Origin: Lysobacter auxotrophicus
GTDB lineage: Bacteria; Pseudomonadota; Gammaproteobacteria; Xanthomonadales; Xanthomonadaceae
Direction of reading: 5' to 3'
NCBI RefSeq assembly: GCF_027924565.1
Contig: NZ_AP027041.1
Coordinates: 186,001-250,000, forward strand
Length of the DNA: 64,000 nt
This document shows, in pieces, positions 35,392 through 44,620 of this stretch (positions are counted from its first letter, which is position 1; each line of letters begins with the position of its first letter). The notes under the pieces are model-generated. The model saw nothing but the letters and a program-made list of their open reading frames with translations, was not told the origin of the DNA and did not search any database. The translations under genes were made by a program, and so were the position numbers.

Positions 35392-38046
35392 TCAGTAATT
35401 GAAGCGCAGCGTCATCGCGTAGCGGCGGCCCGTCAGGTAACGGTTGGCCGGCTGGTCCTTGGTGCCGAAGTACTGGAAGTACTCTTCATCCAGCAGGTTC
35501 TGCGCGTCGAAGCTGAGCTGCCAGTTGTCGTTGAACTTCCAGCCCAGGCTCGCGCCCAGCGAACCGTACGCGTCGACGCTCACCGGCGGTGCGCCGGCGA
35601 CGAAGCCGCCCGCCAGGTAGCTGCTGCGCCAGTCGTAGGACAGACGCGCCGACAGCGGACCCTTTTCGTAGTACGGGCTGAAGGTGATCTGGTTCTCCGA
35701 CTGGTACGGCAGGTCGTTGCCGTTCGCCGTTTCACCGTTGGCGTAGGTGTAGTTGGCGACCAGGCCGAAGCCGGTGTCGGCGAACGGCTGCTGATAACTC
35801 AGCGTGAAGCCTTCGACCGTGCCGCTGCCGGCGTTGCGCGGACGCTGGATGCTGTAATCGCAGAAGCCGTCCGCGGTGCACAGCCCGGCCGCGACCAGGT
35901 TCTGGAACTGGGTCGGGTCGGCATCGTCGCTGATCGAGTTGAACTGACGCTCGGTGAGGGCGTCGGTCTCGATGAAGTTGGCGATGTCCTTGTGGAAGAT
36001 CGTCAATGCGGCCAGCGCGCCTTCATCGAAGTAGTACTCGAGCGAGGCGTTGAAGTTCGTCGACTGGTACGCATCGAGTTCGGCATTGCCGCCCGAACCG
36101 GTCAGCGTGGTGTCGTTGAGGAACAGGTTGTTGGCCATCTGGTTGTACGGCGCCCAGGCCACGACCTTGGCAACGGCAAAGCGCAGCATCCAGTCGTTAC
36201 CCATGTCGTAGATCAGGTTGACCGAAGGCAGCCAGTAGTCGTTGTCGTTCTTGCTGGTCTGCAACCAGTCCGGCTGCGGCGGCAGCGCGATCGGATCGCC
36301 GCCCGGATTGAACGCCGTGCTCTCGATTTCCGCCTTCACGTAGCGCAGGCCGAAGTTGCCGCGCAGCGCGTCGATACCGAAGTTCGCCTGGGCGTAGAAC
36401 GCGGTGTTCGTCTGCTCGAGCGAGTAGGTGTTGTTGATGAAGCTGGCAGCGTCGGGGTTGGCGAAGTTCGGCGGTGCGTTGCGCACCCAGTTGATCACGT
36501 TGTCGCGGCCGGTGTAGATGTGGTTGCCGTGGTCGCGCGAGAAACCGGAGAAGCCGCCCATTGTGTCGGCGAAGCCGAGCGTGCCGACCTGCGAAAGGTC
36601 GCCCACCGGCGGGATGCCGTAAACGTTGAGGGAGAAGTCTTCCTTGTGCTCGTGGCGACGGACGCCGGCCAGCACCTCGTAGACCGGGCCGGTGAACTTC
36701 TTGCTGAAATCAAGCTGGCCGTAGTTGTCTTCGGACTCGGTCTGGAAGATGCCGTTGTTGCCGAAGAAGCCTTCCGCACGCCAGTTCGCCGGGTCGCGGG
36801 CAGCCGCCGGATCATCGAACGTGATGCCCTTGTTGATGTCCCAGCTGTAGCCACCGGTGAACGCCGGCTCGATGAAGTACTGGATCAGGTCGTTGTCGGC
36901 CTTGCTCTGGCCGATCTGGCCGGACAGGCCCCAACCGTCGCCCTTGTAGTCGAACGTCAGGTCCAGGCCCTTCGTGGTGGGCTCGGAGACGCGGGCGTTG
37001 TTGTCGTAGAACACGAAGCTCTCGGGGCCGGAATGGCCGCCGGTGACGATGCCGTTGGACCCTGCGGTGAGGGCGTCTACCTGATCCGCCGTCAGCGTCA
37101 GGAAGTTGTACATCGACTGGTTGTAGTTATCGAACTTTTCCTTGATGTACAGGCCGCTCAGATTGAACTGCAAGTCATCGGTCGCCTGGAACTGCAGGTT
37201 CGCGGCGAAGCTGTCGCGCTTGCGCTCCTGCTGGAACCACGCGGCGTTGATGAAGTTCGGAACCTGCGCGTCCGGGTCGATGCCGGTCACGTTCTCGAAG
37301 GTGGACGCATCGACGTAGCCGAAGATCTCGATGCCCTGGCGATCGACGTGCTCTTCGTAATGCTGGGCGGCGATGTTGAAGCCGATGGTCTCGGCATCGT
37401 TCTTCCAGCTGTACAGCAGCGAGGCGGACGGGCTGCCTTCGCTGGCCTGGTCGCTGTAGTTGTAGCCGATGCTGCCGCTGATGCTGTTGGCTTCCATGTC
37501 GAACGGCTTGCGGGTGTGCATCATCACCGTGCCGCCGAGGCTGCCCTCGGGCAGGCGGGCTTCAGGCGACTTGAACACTTCCAGTCGACCGATGATCTCC
37601 GACGCGATCTGCGTCTGGTCGAAGCCACGGCTGGGCTGCTCGCCGAACAGCCAGATCGACTGCGCGACCGGGTGTCCATCGAGGAAGGTGAGGTTCAGGC
37701 TGGGATCGGTGCCGTCGATGCTGACGCGCTCGCCCTGGCCGAAACGACGGTCGATGGTGACGCCCGGAATCTGCATCATCGCTTCGGCGACGTTGGTATT
37801 CGGGAAGTCGCCGATGTCTTCGGCCGTCAGGGCCTCGACTACCGCGTCCGCGTTGCGCTTGGTGTCGAGCGACTTCATCAGGCTGGCGCGGATGCCGGTG
37901 ACCGTGATGGTGTCGAGGTCGGTGGTTTCCTGCGAGCTCGCGGCGCTGCTCTGCGCCGTGGTGGCCTGTTCCTGAGCCGCCACATTCCCGGCGATGCTCA
38001 GCGCGAAGACGATGCTGGCCGATAGTGCTGTTTTGCGAAGCTTCAT
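35392..38046 (-). CDS. TonB-dependent receptor (TonB-Xanth-Caul type)
   Basis: An 884-residue outer-membrane transporter. Signal peptide MKLRKTALSASIVFALSIAG then NVAAQEQ. The plug starts at ITVTGIRASLMKSLDTKRNA, split here by length, with DAVVEALTAEDIGDFPNTNV next to it. The beta-barrel ends at the C-terminal MTLRFNY with terminal aromatic. Adjacent hexosaminidase and GlcNAc kinase genes suggest that it takes up chito-oligosaccharides. The 160-bp gap to the kinase gene contains a LacI-type near-palindrome. Confidence 0.93.
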   Translation of the reverse strand: MKLRKTALSASIVFALSIAGNVAAQEQATTAQSSAASSQETTDLDTITVTGIRASLMKSLDTKRNADAVVEALTAEDIGDFPNTNVAEAMMQIPGVTIDRRFGQGERVSIDGTDPSLNLTFLDGHPVAQSIWLFGEQPSRGFDQTQIASEIIGRLEVFKSPEARLPEGSLGGTVMMHTRKPFDMEANSISGSIGYNYSDQASEGSPSASLLYSWKNDAETIGFNIAAQHYEEHVDRQGIEIFGYVDASTFENVTGIDPDAQVPNFINAAWFQQERKRDSFAANLQFQATDDLQFNLSGLYIKEKFDNYNQSMYNFLTLTADQVDALTAGSNGIVTGGHSGPESFVFYDNNARVSEPTTKGLDLTFDYKGDGWGLSGQIGQSKADNDLIQYFIEPAFTGGYSWDINKGITFDDPAAARDPANWRAEGFFGNNGIFQTESEDNYGQLDFSKKFTGPVYEVLAGVRRHEHKEDFSLNVYGIPPVGDLSQVGTLGFADTMGGFSGFSRDHGNHIYTGRDNVINWVRNAPPNFANPDAASFINNTYSLEQTNTAFYAQANFGIDALRGNFGLRYVKAEIESTAFNPGGDPIALPPQPDWLQTSKNDNDYWLPSVNLIYDMGNDWMLRFAVAKVVAWAPYNQMANNLFLNDTTLTGSGGNAELDAYQSTNFNASLEYYFDEGALAALTIFHKDIANFIETDALTERQFNSISDDADPTQFQNLVAAGLCTADGFCDYSIQRPRNAGSGTVEGFTLSYQQPFADTGFGLVANYTYANGETANGNDLPYQSENQITFSPYYEKGPLSARLSYDWRSSYLAGGFVAGAPPVSVDAYGSLGASLGWKFNDNWQLSFDAQNLLDEEYFQYFGTKDQPANRYLTGRRYAMTLRFNY

Positions 38047-38197
38047 TGCTCTCCCTCCCACGGGTTGATGTACGACTCCGCAGTGCCGGTTCTTGCCTGC
38101 CGGCGTTACGGAGCCCGTTTCCTGGCCGTCGCGTTGCGCGGGGCGGCCGTATTCCTTGCGTGCTTCGCGGAGGCGCTCGCGCGCCGCCGCACTTGGA

Positions 38198-38211
38198 CGA
38201 AAACGCTTACG
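38198..38211. promoter_or_regulatory. LacI-type near-palindrome upstream of the receptor gene
   Basis: CGAAAACGCTTACG overlaps the kinase stop codon, 152 bp before the receptor start; 10 of 14 positions are symmetric and AACGCTT is typical of LacI-family sites. It differs from the TGACAACGTTGTCA sites at 39.36 kb. Confidence 0.3.
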
Positions 38212-39226
38212 ACGACGGGCTGCCTTGCAGAAATTCCAGGTACCAGCTGGCGGCGCCGATGACGCCCAGCCGGTCGTTCTCGATCAGTCGTACCGGCACG
38301 CGTTCCAGCGCGGCGTGCATCACGCCCTTGTCCAGCAGGCGCGCCTGGAACTGGCTGTGCGGCAGGAAATCCTTCAGCTGCGGCAGGATGCCGCCGGCGA
38401 TGAACGCCGACTTGGCGCTGCTCACGGTGATCAGGTCGCCGATGACGCTGCCCAGCAGGGCGCAGAACGTCAGCACGGCTTCGCGCGCGGGCGCATCGTG
38501 GCGGCGCGCGGCCTCGGTGATGGCGGCCGGTGCGCGCAGCTGCGGCTCGATGCCGTCGATGGCGCAGATCGCGTCGTACAGGTTCACCAGGCCCGGGCCG
38601 GAGACGAAGCGCTCCGTCGGGACATGCGAATACCCGCGCTGGCGGGTCCATTCGAGCATCGCGGTCTCGCGTGCGTTGCCCGGGGCGAAGGCGATGTGGC
38701 CGGCTTCGGTCGGCAGCACGACGGTGCCGCCGCGATGCGGAATGCGGACCGCCGCGCCCAGCCCGGTGCCGGGGCCGACGACGAGCACGGGGCCGGACGC
38801 CGCCGCGCTCACGCCGGGCGTGAGCAGCAGCGAATCGGCCGGGTCCATGCACTGCGCGGCGTGCGCGGCGGCCTGGAAGTCGTTGATGTAGTGCAGTTCG
38901 CTCAGGCGCAGCTCGCTGCGCAGTTCCGAGAGCGAAATGCGCCACGGCAGGTTGGCGTTGATGACCACGTCGTCCAGCACGACACCGGCGGAGGCGATGG
39001 TCACGCGGTCGATGCCGGCGCACGCGCTGTGGCTGGCGATGAATTCGGCGAGGATCGCGCCCAGGCTGGGGTAATCGGCGCACACGTACTTGTGGTGCGC
39101 CAGGACGACGACGTCGGACTCGTCCGCGCCGCCCGGCCGGACCAGGCCGACGCGGGTGTGCGTTCCGCCCACGTCGGCGGCAAGGAAGCGGGGTTCGACC
39201 TGCGTCAGCGGCGGCACGGCGCTCAT
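38207..39226 (-). CDS. glk: Glucokinase-family kinase (probable GlcNAc/glucose kinase)
   Basis: A 339-residue sugar kinase of the bacterial glucokinase family (not ROK: no CXCGXXGC zinc motif). FLAADVGGTHTRVGLV is the N-terminal phosphate loop, VINANLPWRIS and YINDFQAAAHA hold sugar-binding residues, and VLVVGPGTGLGAA and SAFIAGGILPQL complete the site. In xanthomonads paralogues of this family act as GlcNAc kinases; position beside nagP supports that. It is divergent from nagP, and the 364-bp shared region carries palindromic operators. ATG 39226 begins MSAVPPLTQVEP. Confidence 0.88.
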   Translation of the reverse strand: MSAVPPLTQVEPRFLAADVGGTHTRVGLVRPGGADESDVVVLAHHKYVCADYPSLGAILAEFIASHSACAGIDRVTIASAGVVLDDVVINANLPWRISLSELRSELRLSELHYINDFQAAAHAAQCMDPADSLLLTPGVSAAASGPVLVVGPGTGLGAAVRIPHRGGTVVLPTEAGHIAFAPGNARETAMLEWTRQRGYSHVPTERFVSGPGLVNLYDAICAIDGIEPQLRAPAAITEAARRHDAPAREAVLTFCALLGSVIGDLITVSSAKSAFIAGGILPQLKDFLPHSQFQARLLDKGVMHAALERVPVRLIENDRLGVIGAASWYLEFLQGSPSS

Positions 39227-39354
39227 CCGCGAACGACGCGCAGTCGCTGCGCGTTCGCGAGGCATGACCGGGCTGGTGCTTCCTTCGTATCCCACCGCAT
39301 GGTTCCTCCGCTCACGCCGGCTCCCAGCCGGCGCGGCCGAGATTGGCGCGCCCC

Positions 39355-39390
39355 TGACAACGTTGTCAACCGGAAGTTACAAAATTGTCA
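39355..39390. promoter_or_regulatory. Paired NagR-type operators (kinase side)
   Basis: TGACAACGTTGTCA (39355-39368) is a perfect 14-bp palindrome. TTACAAAATTGTCA (39377-39390) matches it at 11 of 14 positions, centre-to-centre 22 bp away. On the minus strand TTGACA of the first site can serve as a -35 for the kinase gene. Confidence 0.7.
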
Positions 39391-39511
39391 GAAACACCGG
39401 TGTCAGCCCCGACGAGCGGCAGGTTTCATGCTGCGCCGCAGCAGCGAAATGGCCGTGCAAGCCGCGCCACAGCGACTTTGTAGCTCTTCTCTGGCTTGCC
39501 GACAGAACTTG

Positions 39512-39525
39512 TGACAACGTTGCGC
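39512..39525. promoter_or_regulatory. Third NagR-type half-site (transporter side)
   Basis: TGACAACGTTGCGC keeps the first 11 positions of the palindrome at 39355 and lies 66 bp before the nagP start. The region between the sites (39391-39511) has no other recognisable element. Confidence 0.55.
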
Positions 39526-39590
39526 CACCGGATGGCGTACAGGTCAACCCACGTCATCCTCGACCGCATTCCTTGGGAGGGGAATCCGCA

Positions 39591-40901
39591 ATGTCCACGT
39601 CCACGCCCACCGCGTCGCGCAGCCACTACGGGTCCATCGCGATCATCGGCGCGCTGTTCTTCATCTTCGGCTTCGTCACCTGGCTCAACGGCCCGCTGAT
39701 CACCTTCGCCAAGCTCGCCTTCAACGTGAGCGAATCGGCGGCGTTCCTGATCCCGTTCGCGTTCTACATCTCGTACTTCGTGCTCGCGCTGCCCTCGTCG
39801 GTGATCCTGAAGTTCACCGGCATGAAGAAGGGCATGGCGCTGGGCCTGTTCCTGATGGCCATCGGCGCGGCGGTGTTCGGCCAGTACACGACCGCGCGCG
39901 TCTACGGCGGCGCGATCACCGGCATCTTCATCATCGGCGCGGGCCTGGCGATCCTGCAGACGGCGTCGAACCCGTACATCAGCATCCTGGGCCCGATCGA
40001 AGGCGCCGCGCAGCGCATCGCCGTGATGGGCATCTGCAACAAGGTCGCGGGCATCCTCGCGCCGCTGGTGATCGGCACGCTGGTAATGCACGGCATGGGC
40101 GACCTGTCGGCGCAGGTGGCCAACGCCGACGCGGCGACGAAGGAGCAGCTGCTCAACGAGTTCGCCGCGCGCATCCACGACCCGTACATGATGATGGCCG
40201 GCCTGCTCGCGCTGCTGGCGGTGGGCATCGTGTTCTCGCCGCTGCCGGAAATCCGCGCCGAAGACGTCAACGCTGACGGCGATGCGGGCCGCACGCGCAA
40301 GACCAGCCTGTTCCAGTTCCCGCACGTGTGGCTGGGCGCGCTGTGCATCTTCGTGTACGTGGGCGTGGAAGTGATGGCCGGCGACGCCATCGGCACCTAC
40401 GGCCAGGGCTTCGGCCTGCCGGTGGATGCGACCAAGTTCTTCACCTCGTTCACCCTGTTCGGCATGTTGCTGGGCTACGTGGTGGGCCTGATCGCGATCC
40501 CGCGCTTCATCTCGCAGGAACGCTACCTCACCTTCTCCGCCGTGCTCGGCGCGCTGCTGGCGATCGGTGCGTTCCTGACCAAGGGCTACGTGTCGGTGGG
40601 CTTCGTCGCGGCGCTGGGTTTCGCGCACGCGATGATGTGGCCGGCGATCTTCCCGCTGGCGATCCAGGGCCTGGGTCGCTTCACCGAGTACGGCTCGGCG
40701 CTGCTGATCATGGGCATCGCCGGCGGCGCCGTCATTCCGCAGCTGTTCGTGCACCTCAAGCAGGACCACGATTTCCAGCTGGTGTTCGTGCTGCTGATGG
40801 TGCCGTGCTACCTGTACATCCTGTACTTCGCGCTGCGCGGCCACAAAGCCGGGCAGCGGCACGACGTGGTGAACGGCGCGACGGCCTCGCAGCACGGCTG
40901 A
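39591..40901 (+). CDS. nagP: NagP-like N-acetylglucosamine MFS transporter
   Basis: A 436-residue FucP/GluP-type sugar:H+ symporter with twelve predicted membrane spans. The opening IAIIGALFFIFGFVTWLNG and the motifs LQTASNPYISILGP and GICNKVAGILAPLVIG mark the sugar-porter subfamily. GlcNAc specificity is inferred from the locus; other hexoses are possible. ATG 39591 has GGGAGGGGAATCCGCA in front, an excellent ribosome-binding site. Regulated with the divergent kinase through the LacI-type sites. Confidence 0.9.
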   Translation: MSTSTPTASRSHYGSIAIIGALFFIFGFVTWLNGPLITFAKLAFNVSESAAFLIPFAFYISYFVLALPSSVILKFTGMKKGMALGLFLMAIGAAVFGQYTTARVYGGAITGIFIIGAGLAILQTASNPYISILGPIEGAAQRIAVMGICNKVAGILAPLVIGTLVMHGMGDLSAQVANADAATKEQLLNEFAARIHDPYMMMAGLLALLAVGIVFSPLPEIRAEDVNADGDAGRTRKTSLFQFPHVWLGALCIFVYVGVEVMAGDAIGTYGQGFGLPVDATKFFTSFTLFGMLLGYVVGLIAIPRFISQERYLTFSAVLGALLAIGAFLTKGYVSVGFVAALGFAHAMMWPAIFPLAIQGLGRFTEYGSALLIMGIAGGAVIPQLFVHLKQDHDFQLVFVLLMVPCYLYILYFALRGHKAGQRHDVVNGATASQHG

Positions 40902-40999
40902 TCGTTCGATCAACGAACGACGCCGCGTACCAGACGCCACCGCACGTGATTCACTTCGCCGGTGGCGCTGGTTAGGCTAGTCGTTCTCATTGGACCGCC

Positions 41000-42058
41000 A
41001 TGACGACGGGACCACGCGAGGGAACGGTGCGCAGACCCACGATCAAAGACGTTGCAGAGCGCGCCGAGGTGTCGCTCAAGACCGTTTCGCGCGTCATCAA
41101 CGACGAACCCAGCGTGCAGGCACGCACGCGCGAACGCGTGCGGCAGGCGATCGCCGAACTGGGCTACCAGCCCGATCCGTCCGCACGCAGCCTGCGCAGC
41201 GCGCAGCCGTACGCGCTGGGGCTGGTGTACGACAACCCGAACCCGTACTACGTCATCGCCGTGCAGAACGGCGTGCTGTCGGTATGTCGCGAGACCGGCT
41301 ACGGCCTGCAGATCCATCCCTGCGATTCGTCGTCGCCGAACCTCGCGAACGAACTGATCGAACTGGTGCAGCACTCGCGCCTGGCCGGCCTGGTGCTCGC
41401 GCCGCCGATGTCCGAACGCAACGAGCTGGTGACCGAACTGGTCGCGCACGGCGTGAACCTGGTGCGCATCGTGTCGGCCGCCGCCGACCCGCAGGACGGC
41501 AGCGCATGCGTTTACGTCGACGACCGCGACGCCGCCTACGACATCACCGAACACCTGATCCAGCTGGGCCATAGCCGCATCGGCTTCCTGTGGGGCGGCA
41601 AGTCGCACGGCTCGTCGTGGGAGCGCTACAAGGGTTACGAGGACGCGCTGCGCGAATACGGCATCCCGCTCGACGCGGACCTGGTGGTGGAAGGCGATTA
41701 CTCCTTCGACGACGGCTTCCGCGGCGCGCGTCGCCTGCTCGCATTGCCGGACCGCCCGACGGCGATTTTCGGCAGCAACGACGAGATCGCGGCGGGCGTG
41801 CTCGCGGCCGCCAAGTCCAGCGGGATGAACGTGCCGTACGACCTGTCCATCGCCGGCTTCGAGGACAGCCCGTTCTCCAAGCAGAGCTGGCCGGCGTTGA
41901 CCACGGCGAAGCAGGCGACGCAGGACATCGCGCGCCACGCCGCGCACCGGTTGCTGCAGGAAATCCGCGAGCACGCCCCCAAGGCGTCGCCGAACGAAGG
42001 CTTCAGCCCGGAGCTGGTGGTGCGCGGGTCGACGGCGCCGCCTCGGCCGAAGGCATAG
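41000..42058 (+). CDS. nagR: LacI-family regulator (NagR-like)
   Basis: A 352-residue repressor. The DNA-binding domain is TIKDVAERAEVSLKTVSRVI (about residues 14-33) followed by the hinge YQPDPSARSLRS. The periplasmic-binding-like effector domain contains GLVYDNPNPYYV and FGSNDEIAAGVLAAA. Its likely sites are the TGACAACGTTGTCA palindromes upstream of nagP. The effector would be GlcNAc or its 6-phosphate. The 98-bp gap to nagP carries a CGCCACCG/CGGTGGCG hairpin (about 40934-40966), possibly the nagP terminator. Confidence 0.85.
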   Translation: MTTGPREGTVRRPTIKDVAERAEVSLKTVSRVINDEPSVQARTRERVRQAIAELGYQPDPSARSLRSAQPYALGLVYDNPNPYYVIAVQNGVLSVCRETGYGLQIHPCDSSSPNLANELIELVQHSRLAGLVLAPPMSERNELVTELVAHGVNLVRIVSAAADPQDGSACVYVDDRDAAYDITEHLIQLGHSRIGFLWGGKSHGSSWERYKGYEDALREYGIPLDADLVVEGDYSFDDGFRGARRLLALPDRPTAIFGSNDEIAAGVLAAAKSSGMNVPYDLSIAGFEDSPFSKQSWPALTTAKQATQDIARHAAHRLLQEIREHAPKASPNEGFSPELVVRGSTAPPRPKA

Positions 42059-42099
42059 AAGCTGTTCCTTGGGAGAGGCGGCCCGAAGGCGATGGCGCT

Positions 42100-42255
42100 T
42101 TTTCCCTTCTCCCATCGGGAGAAGGTGCCCGGAGGGCGGATGAGGGGTAACGAAGACCGATCGCTGGCGCTCGCAGCGCGGTGCCGCGCTGGTTGTTTGG
42201 CATTCGCGCTCCGTTTCCCCTCACCCCAACCCCTCTCCCGATGGGAGAGGGGCTA
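42100..42255. repeat. Inverted hairpin pair (family B variant)
   Basis: The left unit contains CTTCTCCCATCGGGAGAAGG and GGGCGGATGAGGGG; the right one CCCCTCACCCCAACCCCTCT followed by CCCGATGGGAGAGGGG. They fill most of the 294-bp gap after the LacI gene. Confidence 0.7.
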
Positions 42256-42352
42256 TGCCCCAAAGCCCTAGCCGAAAGGTGCCCGAATCTCACGGCCGCG
42301 AAACGATCCGGGTGCTCTGCTATCCGACCGGGCGCATCGATCGGGGCCGACC

Positions 42353-43669
42353 ATGAACGCGAGTCCGCAGTTCGCTTCCGTGCTGGACGAGCCGGGGATC
42401 GCCCGGTTGCTGGAACAGGACCGCGCGCTGGTCGCGCTGGGGCGCCAGGTCTGCGTGCTCAAGGCGATTGGCTGGCCCGCGTCGCTGGAGACGACGTTCC
42501 TCGAACAATGGCGCCAGGGCCGGCCGGAACTCCCGCAGCCGACCACGGCGCCGGTCGACCTGTCCGTCACCATCGACGGGCTGCGCGCGCTCATGCGCGG
42601 GATCGACCGCCGGCATCCCATCGGCCGCTGGCTCTACAAGACGGCGTGGAGCTACAACGTCGCCGCGCAGATGCTCGGCGCGATCGGCTCGCCGGAGTTC
42701 ACGCGCTGCTCGGCGCTGCTCTACGGGCGGCCGGACTTCCGCTATCGCAGCCAGGACATCACCAACGTCGACAGCGCGCGCGAAGTGCTGGCGATCACCG
42801 ACGAGCTGATCGACAGCCGCCTGCTGCCCGACGTGCCAGCGGACATTCCCGCCGAGGATTTCGCGCGGCAGCTGCGCGAGCACATCAACCCGTTCTTCCA
42901 CCACGACAAGGTCGAGGTCGTGCTCGATCCGGAACTGCCGTCGAAAGCCACCGCCGGCAGCCGGCGCATCAAGCTGCGCTCCAGCGCGATGTTCTCCGAA
43001 CGCGATCTGCACCAGCTGGTCGAGCACGAGGCGTTCATCCACACCGCCACGCTGCTCAACGGCATCCATCAGCCGCACGTGCATTCGCTCGGCATCGGCG
43101 CGCCGCGCACCACGCGCGTGCAGGAGGGGCTGGCGACGTTCTCCGAGATCGTCACCGGCGCGCTCGACATCGCGCGCCTGCGCCGCATCGCGCTGCGCGT
43201 GGTGATGGTGAAGCAGGCGCTGGACGGCGCGGATTTCATCGAGGTGTTCAAGGGTTTCCTCGACGCCGGGCAGAGCGAGAAGGAAAGCTTCTGCAGCGCC
43301 GCGCGCGTGTTCCGCGGCGGCGACGTGCGCGGCCGCGTGTGCTTCACCAAGGACGGCGCGTACCTGGAAGGCGTGATGCTGGTGCACGTGTTCGTGCGCA
43401 AGGCGCTGCAGGAAGGTCGTGGCGACCTGCTTCCGATGCTGTTCGCCGGGCGCCTCACCACGGCGGACGTGATCGAACTGGCGCCGTATCGGCAGAGCGG
43501 CCTGATCTCGCCGCCGCTGTACGTGCCGCCGTGGGCGCGCGACCCGCAGCGCGTGCTGGCGACGATGGCGTTTTCCACCGCGATGCAGCGGCTGCGCCTG
43601 GACCGGCTGGACCTGCAACGGTTCGTCGAGTTCGAGGACGAGCTGATCGAGGAATCCGGATTGGCGTAG
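42353..43669 (+). CDS. QEGLA-motif zinc-protease-like protein (DUF1704)
   Basis: A 438-residue protein of the family named for its QEGLA motif, sometimes called flavohemoglobin expression-modulating. EHEAFIHT places His225-Glu226 and His230 in an HExxxH arrangement, and RVQEGLATFSE holds Gln257-Glu258-Gly259. The eukaryotic relatives (MATCAP-type) are metalloproteases that remove tubulin's C-terminal tyrosine, so peptidase activity is likely but unproven here. ATG 42353 follows GGGGCCGACC. It is inside the NAG locus without obvious metabolic fit. Confidence 0.85.
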   Translation: MNASPQFASVLDEPGIARLLEQDRALVALGRQVCVLKAIGWPASLETTFLEQWRQGRPELPQPTTAPVDLSVTIDGLRALMRGIDRRHPIGRWLYKTAWSYNVAAQMLGAIGSPEFTRCSALLYGRPDFRYRSQDITNVDSAREVLAITDELIDSRLLPDVPADIPAEDFARQLREHINPFFHHDKVEVVLDPELPSKATAGSRRIKLRSSAMFSERDLHQLVEHEAFIHTATLLNGIHQPHVHSLGIGAPRTTRVQEGLATFSEIVTGALDIARLRRIALRVVMVKQALDGADFIEVFKGFLDAGQSEKESFCSAARVFRGGDVRGRVCFTKDGAYLEGVMLVHVFVRKALQEGRGDLLPMLFAGRLTTADVIELAPYRQSGLISPPLYVPPWARDPQRVLATMAFSTAMQRLRLDRLDLQRFVEFEDELIEESGLA

Positions 43670-43971
43670 ATCGTTACGCGACATCGTTGCGTGGTTTACG
43701 CCAGCGACAGCCCATCGATGGCCGGGCAGGGCGACCCGAGCCTCGGCGTAGCGCCGTGGATGGCAGGGACGACCCGGTCGAATCCGATTCCGGCTCGTCC
43801 GCCTAATACGGCCGGTCGCGCACACGGCCCGCGTTCCCCTCCAAGCCCGCACGGCCACCCGACCCGCGCGGGGATTGCCTCGTCGGGCCTTCTGGCGAGC
43901 GCCCGACGGCCACTCCCCCGATCCCGTACAGCCGGACGCCCCCGCTCGCCATGAGCAGGGAGGTTCCAAAG
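43670..43971. other. Gene-free stretch with one hairpin
   Basis: No supported gene. CGTCGGGC (43881-43888) and GCCCGACG (43901-43908) form a perfect 8-bp stem with a 12-nt loop about 210 bp after the QEGLA gene. There is no T run. An 87-codon open frame here has no ribosome-binding site and low-complexity composition, so I do not call it. Confidence 0.5.
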
Positions 43972-44334
43972 ATGAAACGCCTCACCCCGCTGTGCGCCGC
44001 GCTATGCGCGCTGGCGCTGCCCGCACTCGCCCCCGCGCAGGACCTGGTGCAGACCGCCGGCAAGAACGCGAAGGTCGTCCTCGACAATGCCGATGTGCGC
44101 GTCATCGAACTGAACATGCCGCCGGGTTCGAGCACCGGCATGCACGAGCACAAGACCGACCAGCTGGTCGTCTTCCTCACCGGCGGCACCGCGAAACAGA
44201 CCACGGCCGACGGTCAGACCAAGGAACTCACGCGCAAGGCGGGCGACGTCGCATGGAGCGCGCCGGTCGCCCACGACACGACGAATCAGAGCAAGACCGC
44301 GGTGCGGACGCTGGTGATCGAGTTGAAGAAGTAG
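43972..44334 (+). CDS. Small exported cupin protein
   Basis: 120 residues from ATG 43972, preceded by GGGAGGTTCCAAAG. Signal peptide RLTPLCAALCALALPALAPAQ. A single cupin fold follows with SSTGMHEHKTDQLVVFLTGG (metal-binding His-x-His) and GDVAWSAPVAHDTTN. A periplasmic sugar- or metal-binding role is possible; I cannot assign a reaction. It is convergent with eda, separated by a long repeat. Confidence 0.82.
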   Translation: MKRLTPLCAALCALALPALAPAQDLVQTAGKNAKVVLDNADVRVIELNMPPGSSTGMHEHKTDQLVVFLTGGTAKQTTADGQTKELTRKAGDVAWSAPVAHDTTNQSKTAVRTLVIELKK

Positions 44335-44383
44335 TGCTCGAAGGTCTTGGCGAAGGCAGGGATGCCTTCGCGCTCAGCCGCTG

Positions 44384-44535
44384 TTGTAGCCCGGGTAAGC
44401 GAAGCGCACCCGGGGTTGACGCGATCGATCCGCAAGCAGCTGCACATCACCGTTGCTACGCGCTGCGGCGCGCTCATCGCTACCGCATGTAAGTTGGCCC
44501 GGGGGCGCGGTGCGCTTCGCTTACCCGGGCTACAA
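44384..44535 (+). repeat. 152-bp composite repeat, copy 1 (downstream of eda)
   Basis: The ends TTGTAGCCCGGGTAAGCG and CGCTTACCCGGGCTACAA are inverted REP units. The middle (GGGGTTGACGCGATCGATCC ... ACCGCATGTAAGTTGGCCC) is nearly identical to the copy at 45272. Together they look like a small non-autonomous mobile element. It lies 86 bp after the eda stop. Confidence 0.9.
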
Positions 44536-44620
44536 CAGCCACGTCGATGCAAACGTGTCAGCGCCATCCGTGGCCGGGCGTTCGCCGGGCCACGCGGCAA
44601 TGCCGCGCAGGCGGCCCGAC

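Noticed and set aside
34819-38025. A 1068-codon plus-strand open frame opposite the TonB receptor
   Set aside because: It is the complement of a receptor that matches its family end to end; no domain is visible in the antisense reading.
43691-43954. An 87-codon open frame in the gap before the small cupin gene
   Set aside because: No ribosome-binding site, Pro/Arg/Ser-rich low-complexity text, and it ends inside the cupin gene's leader.
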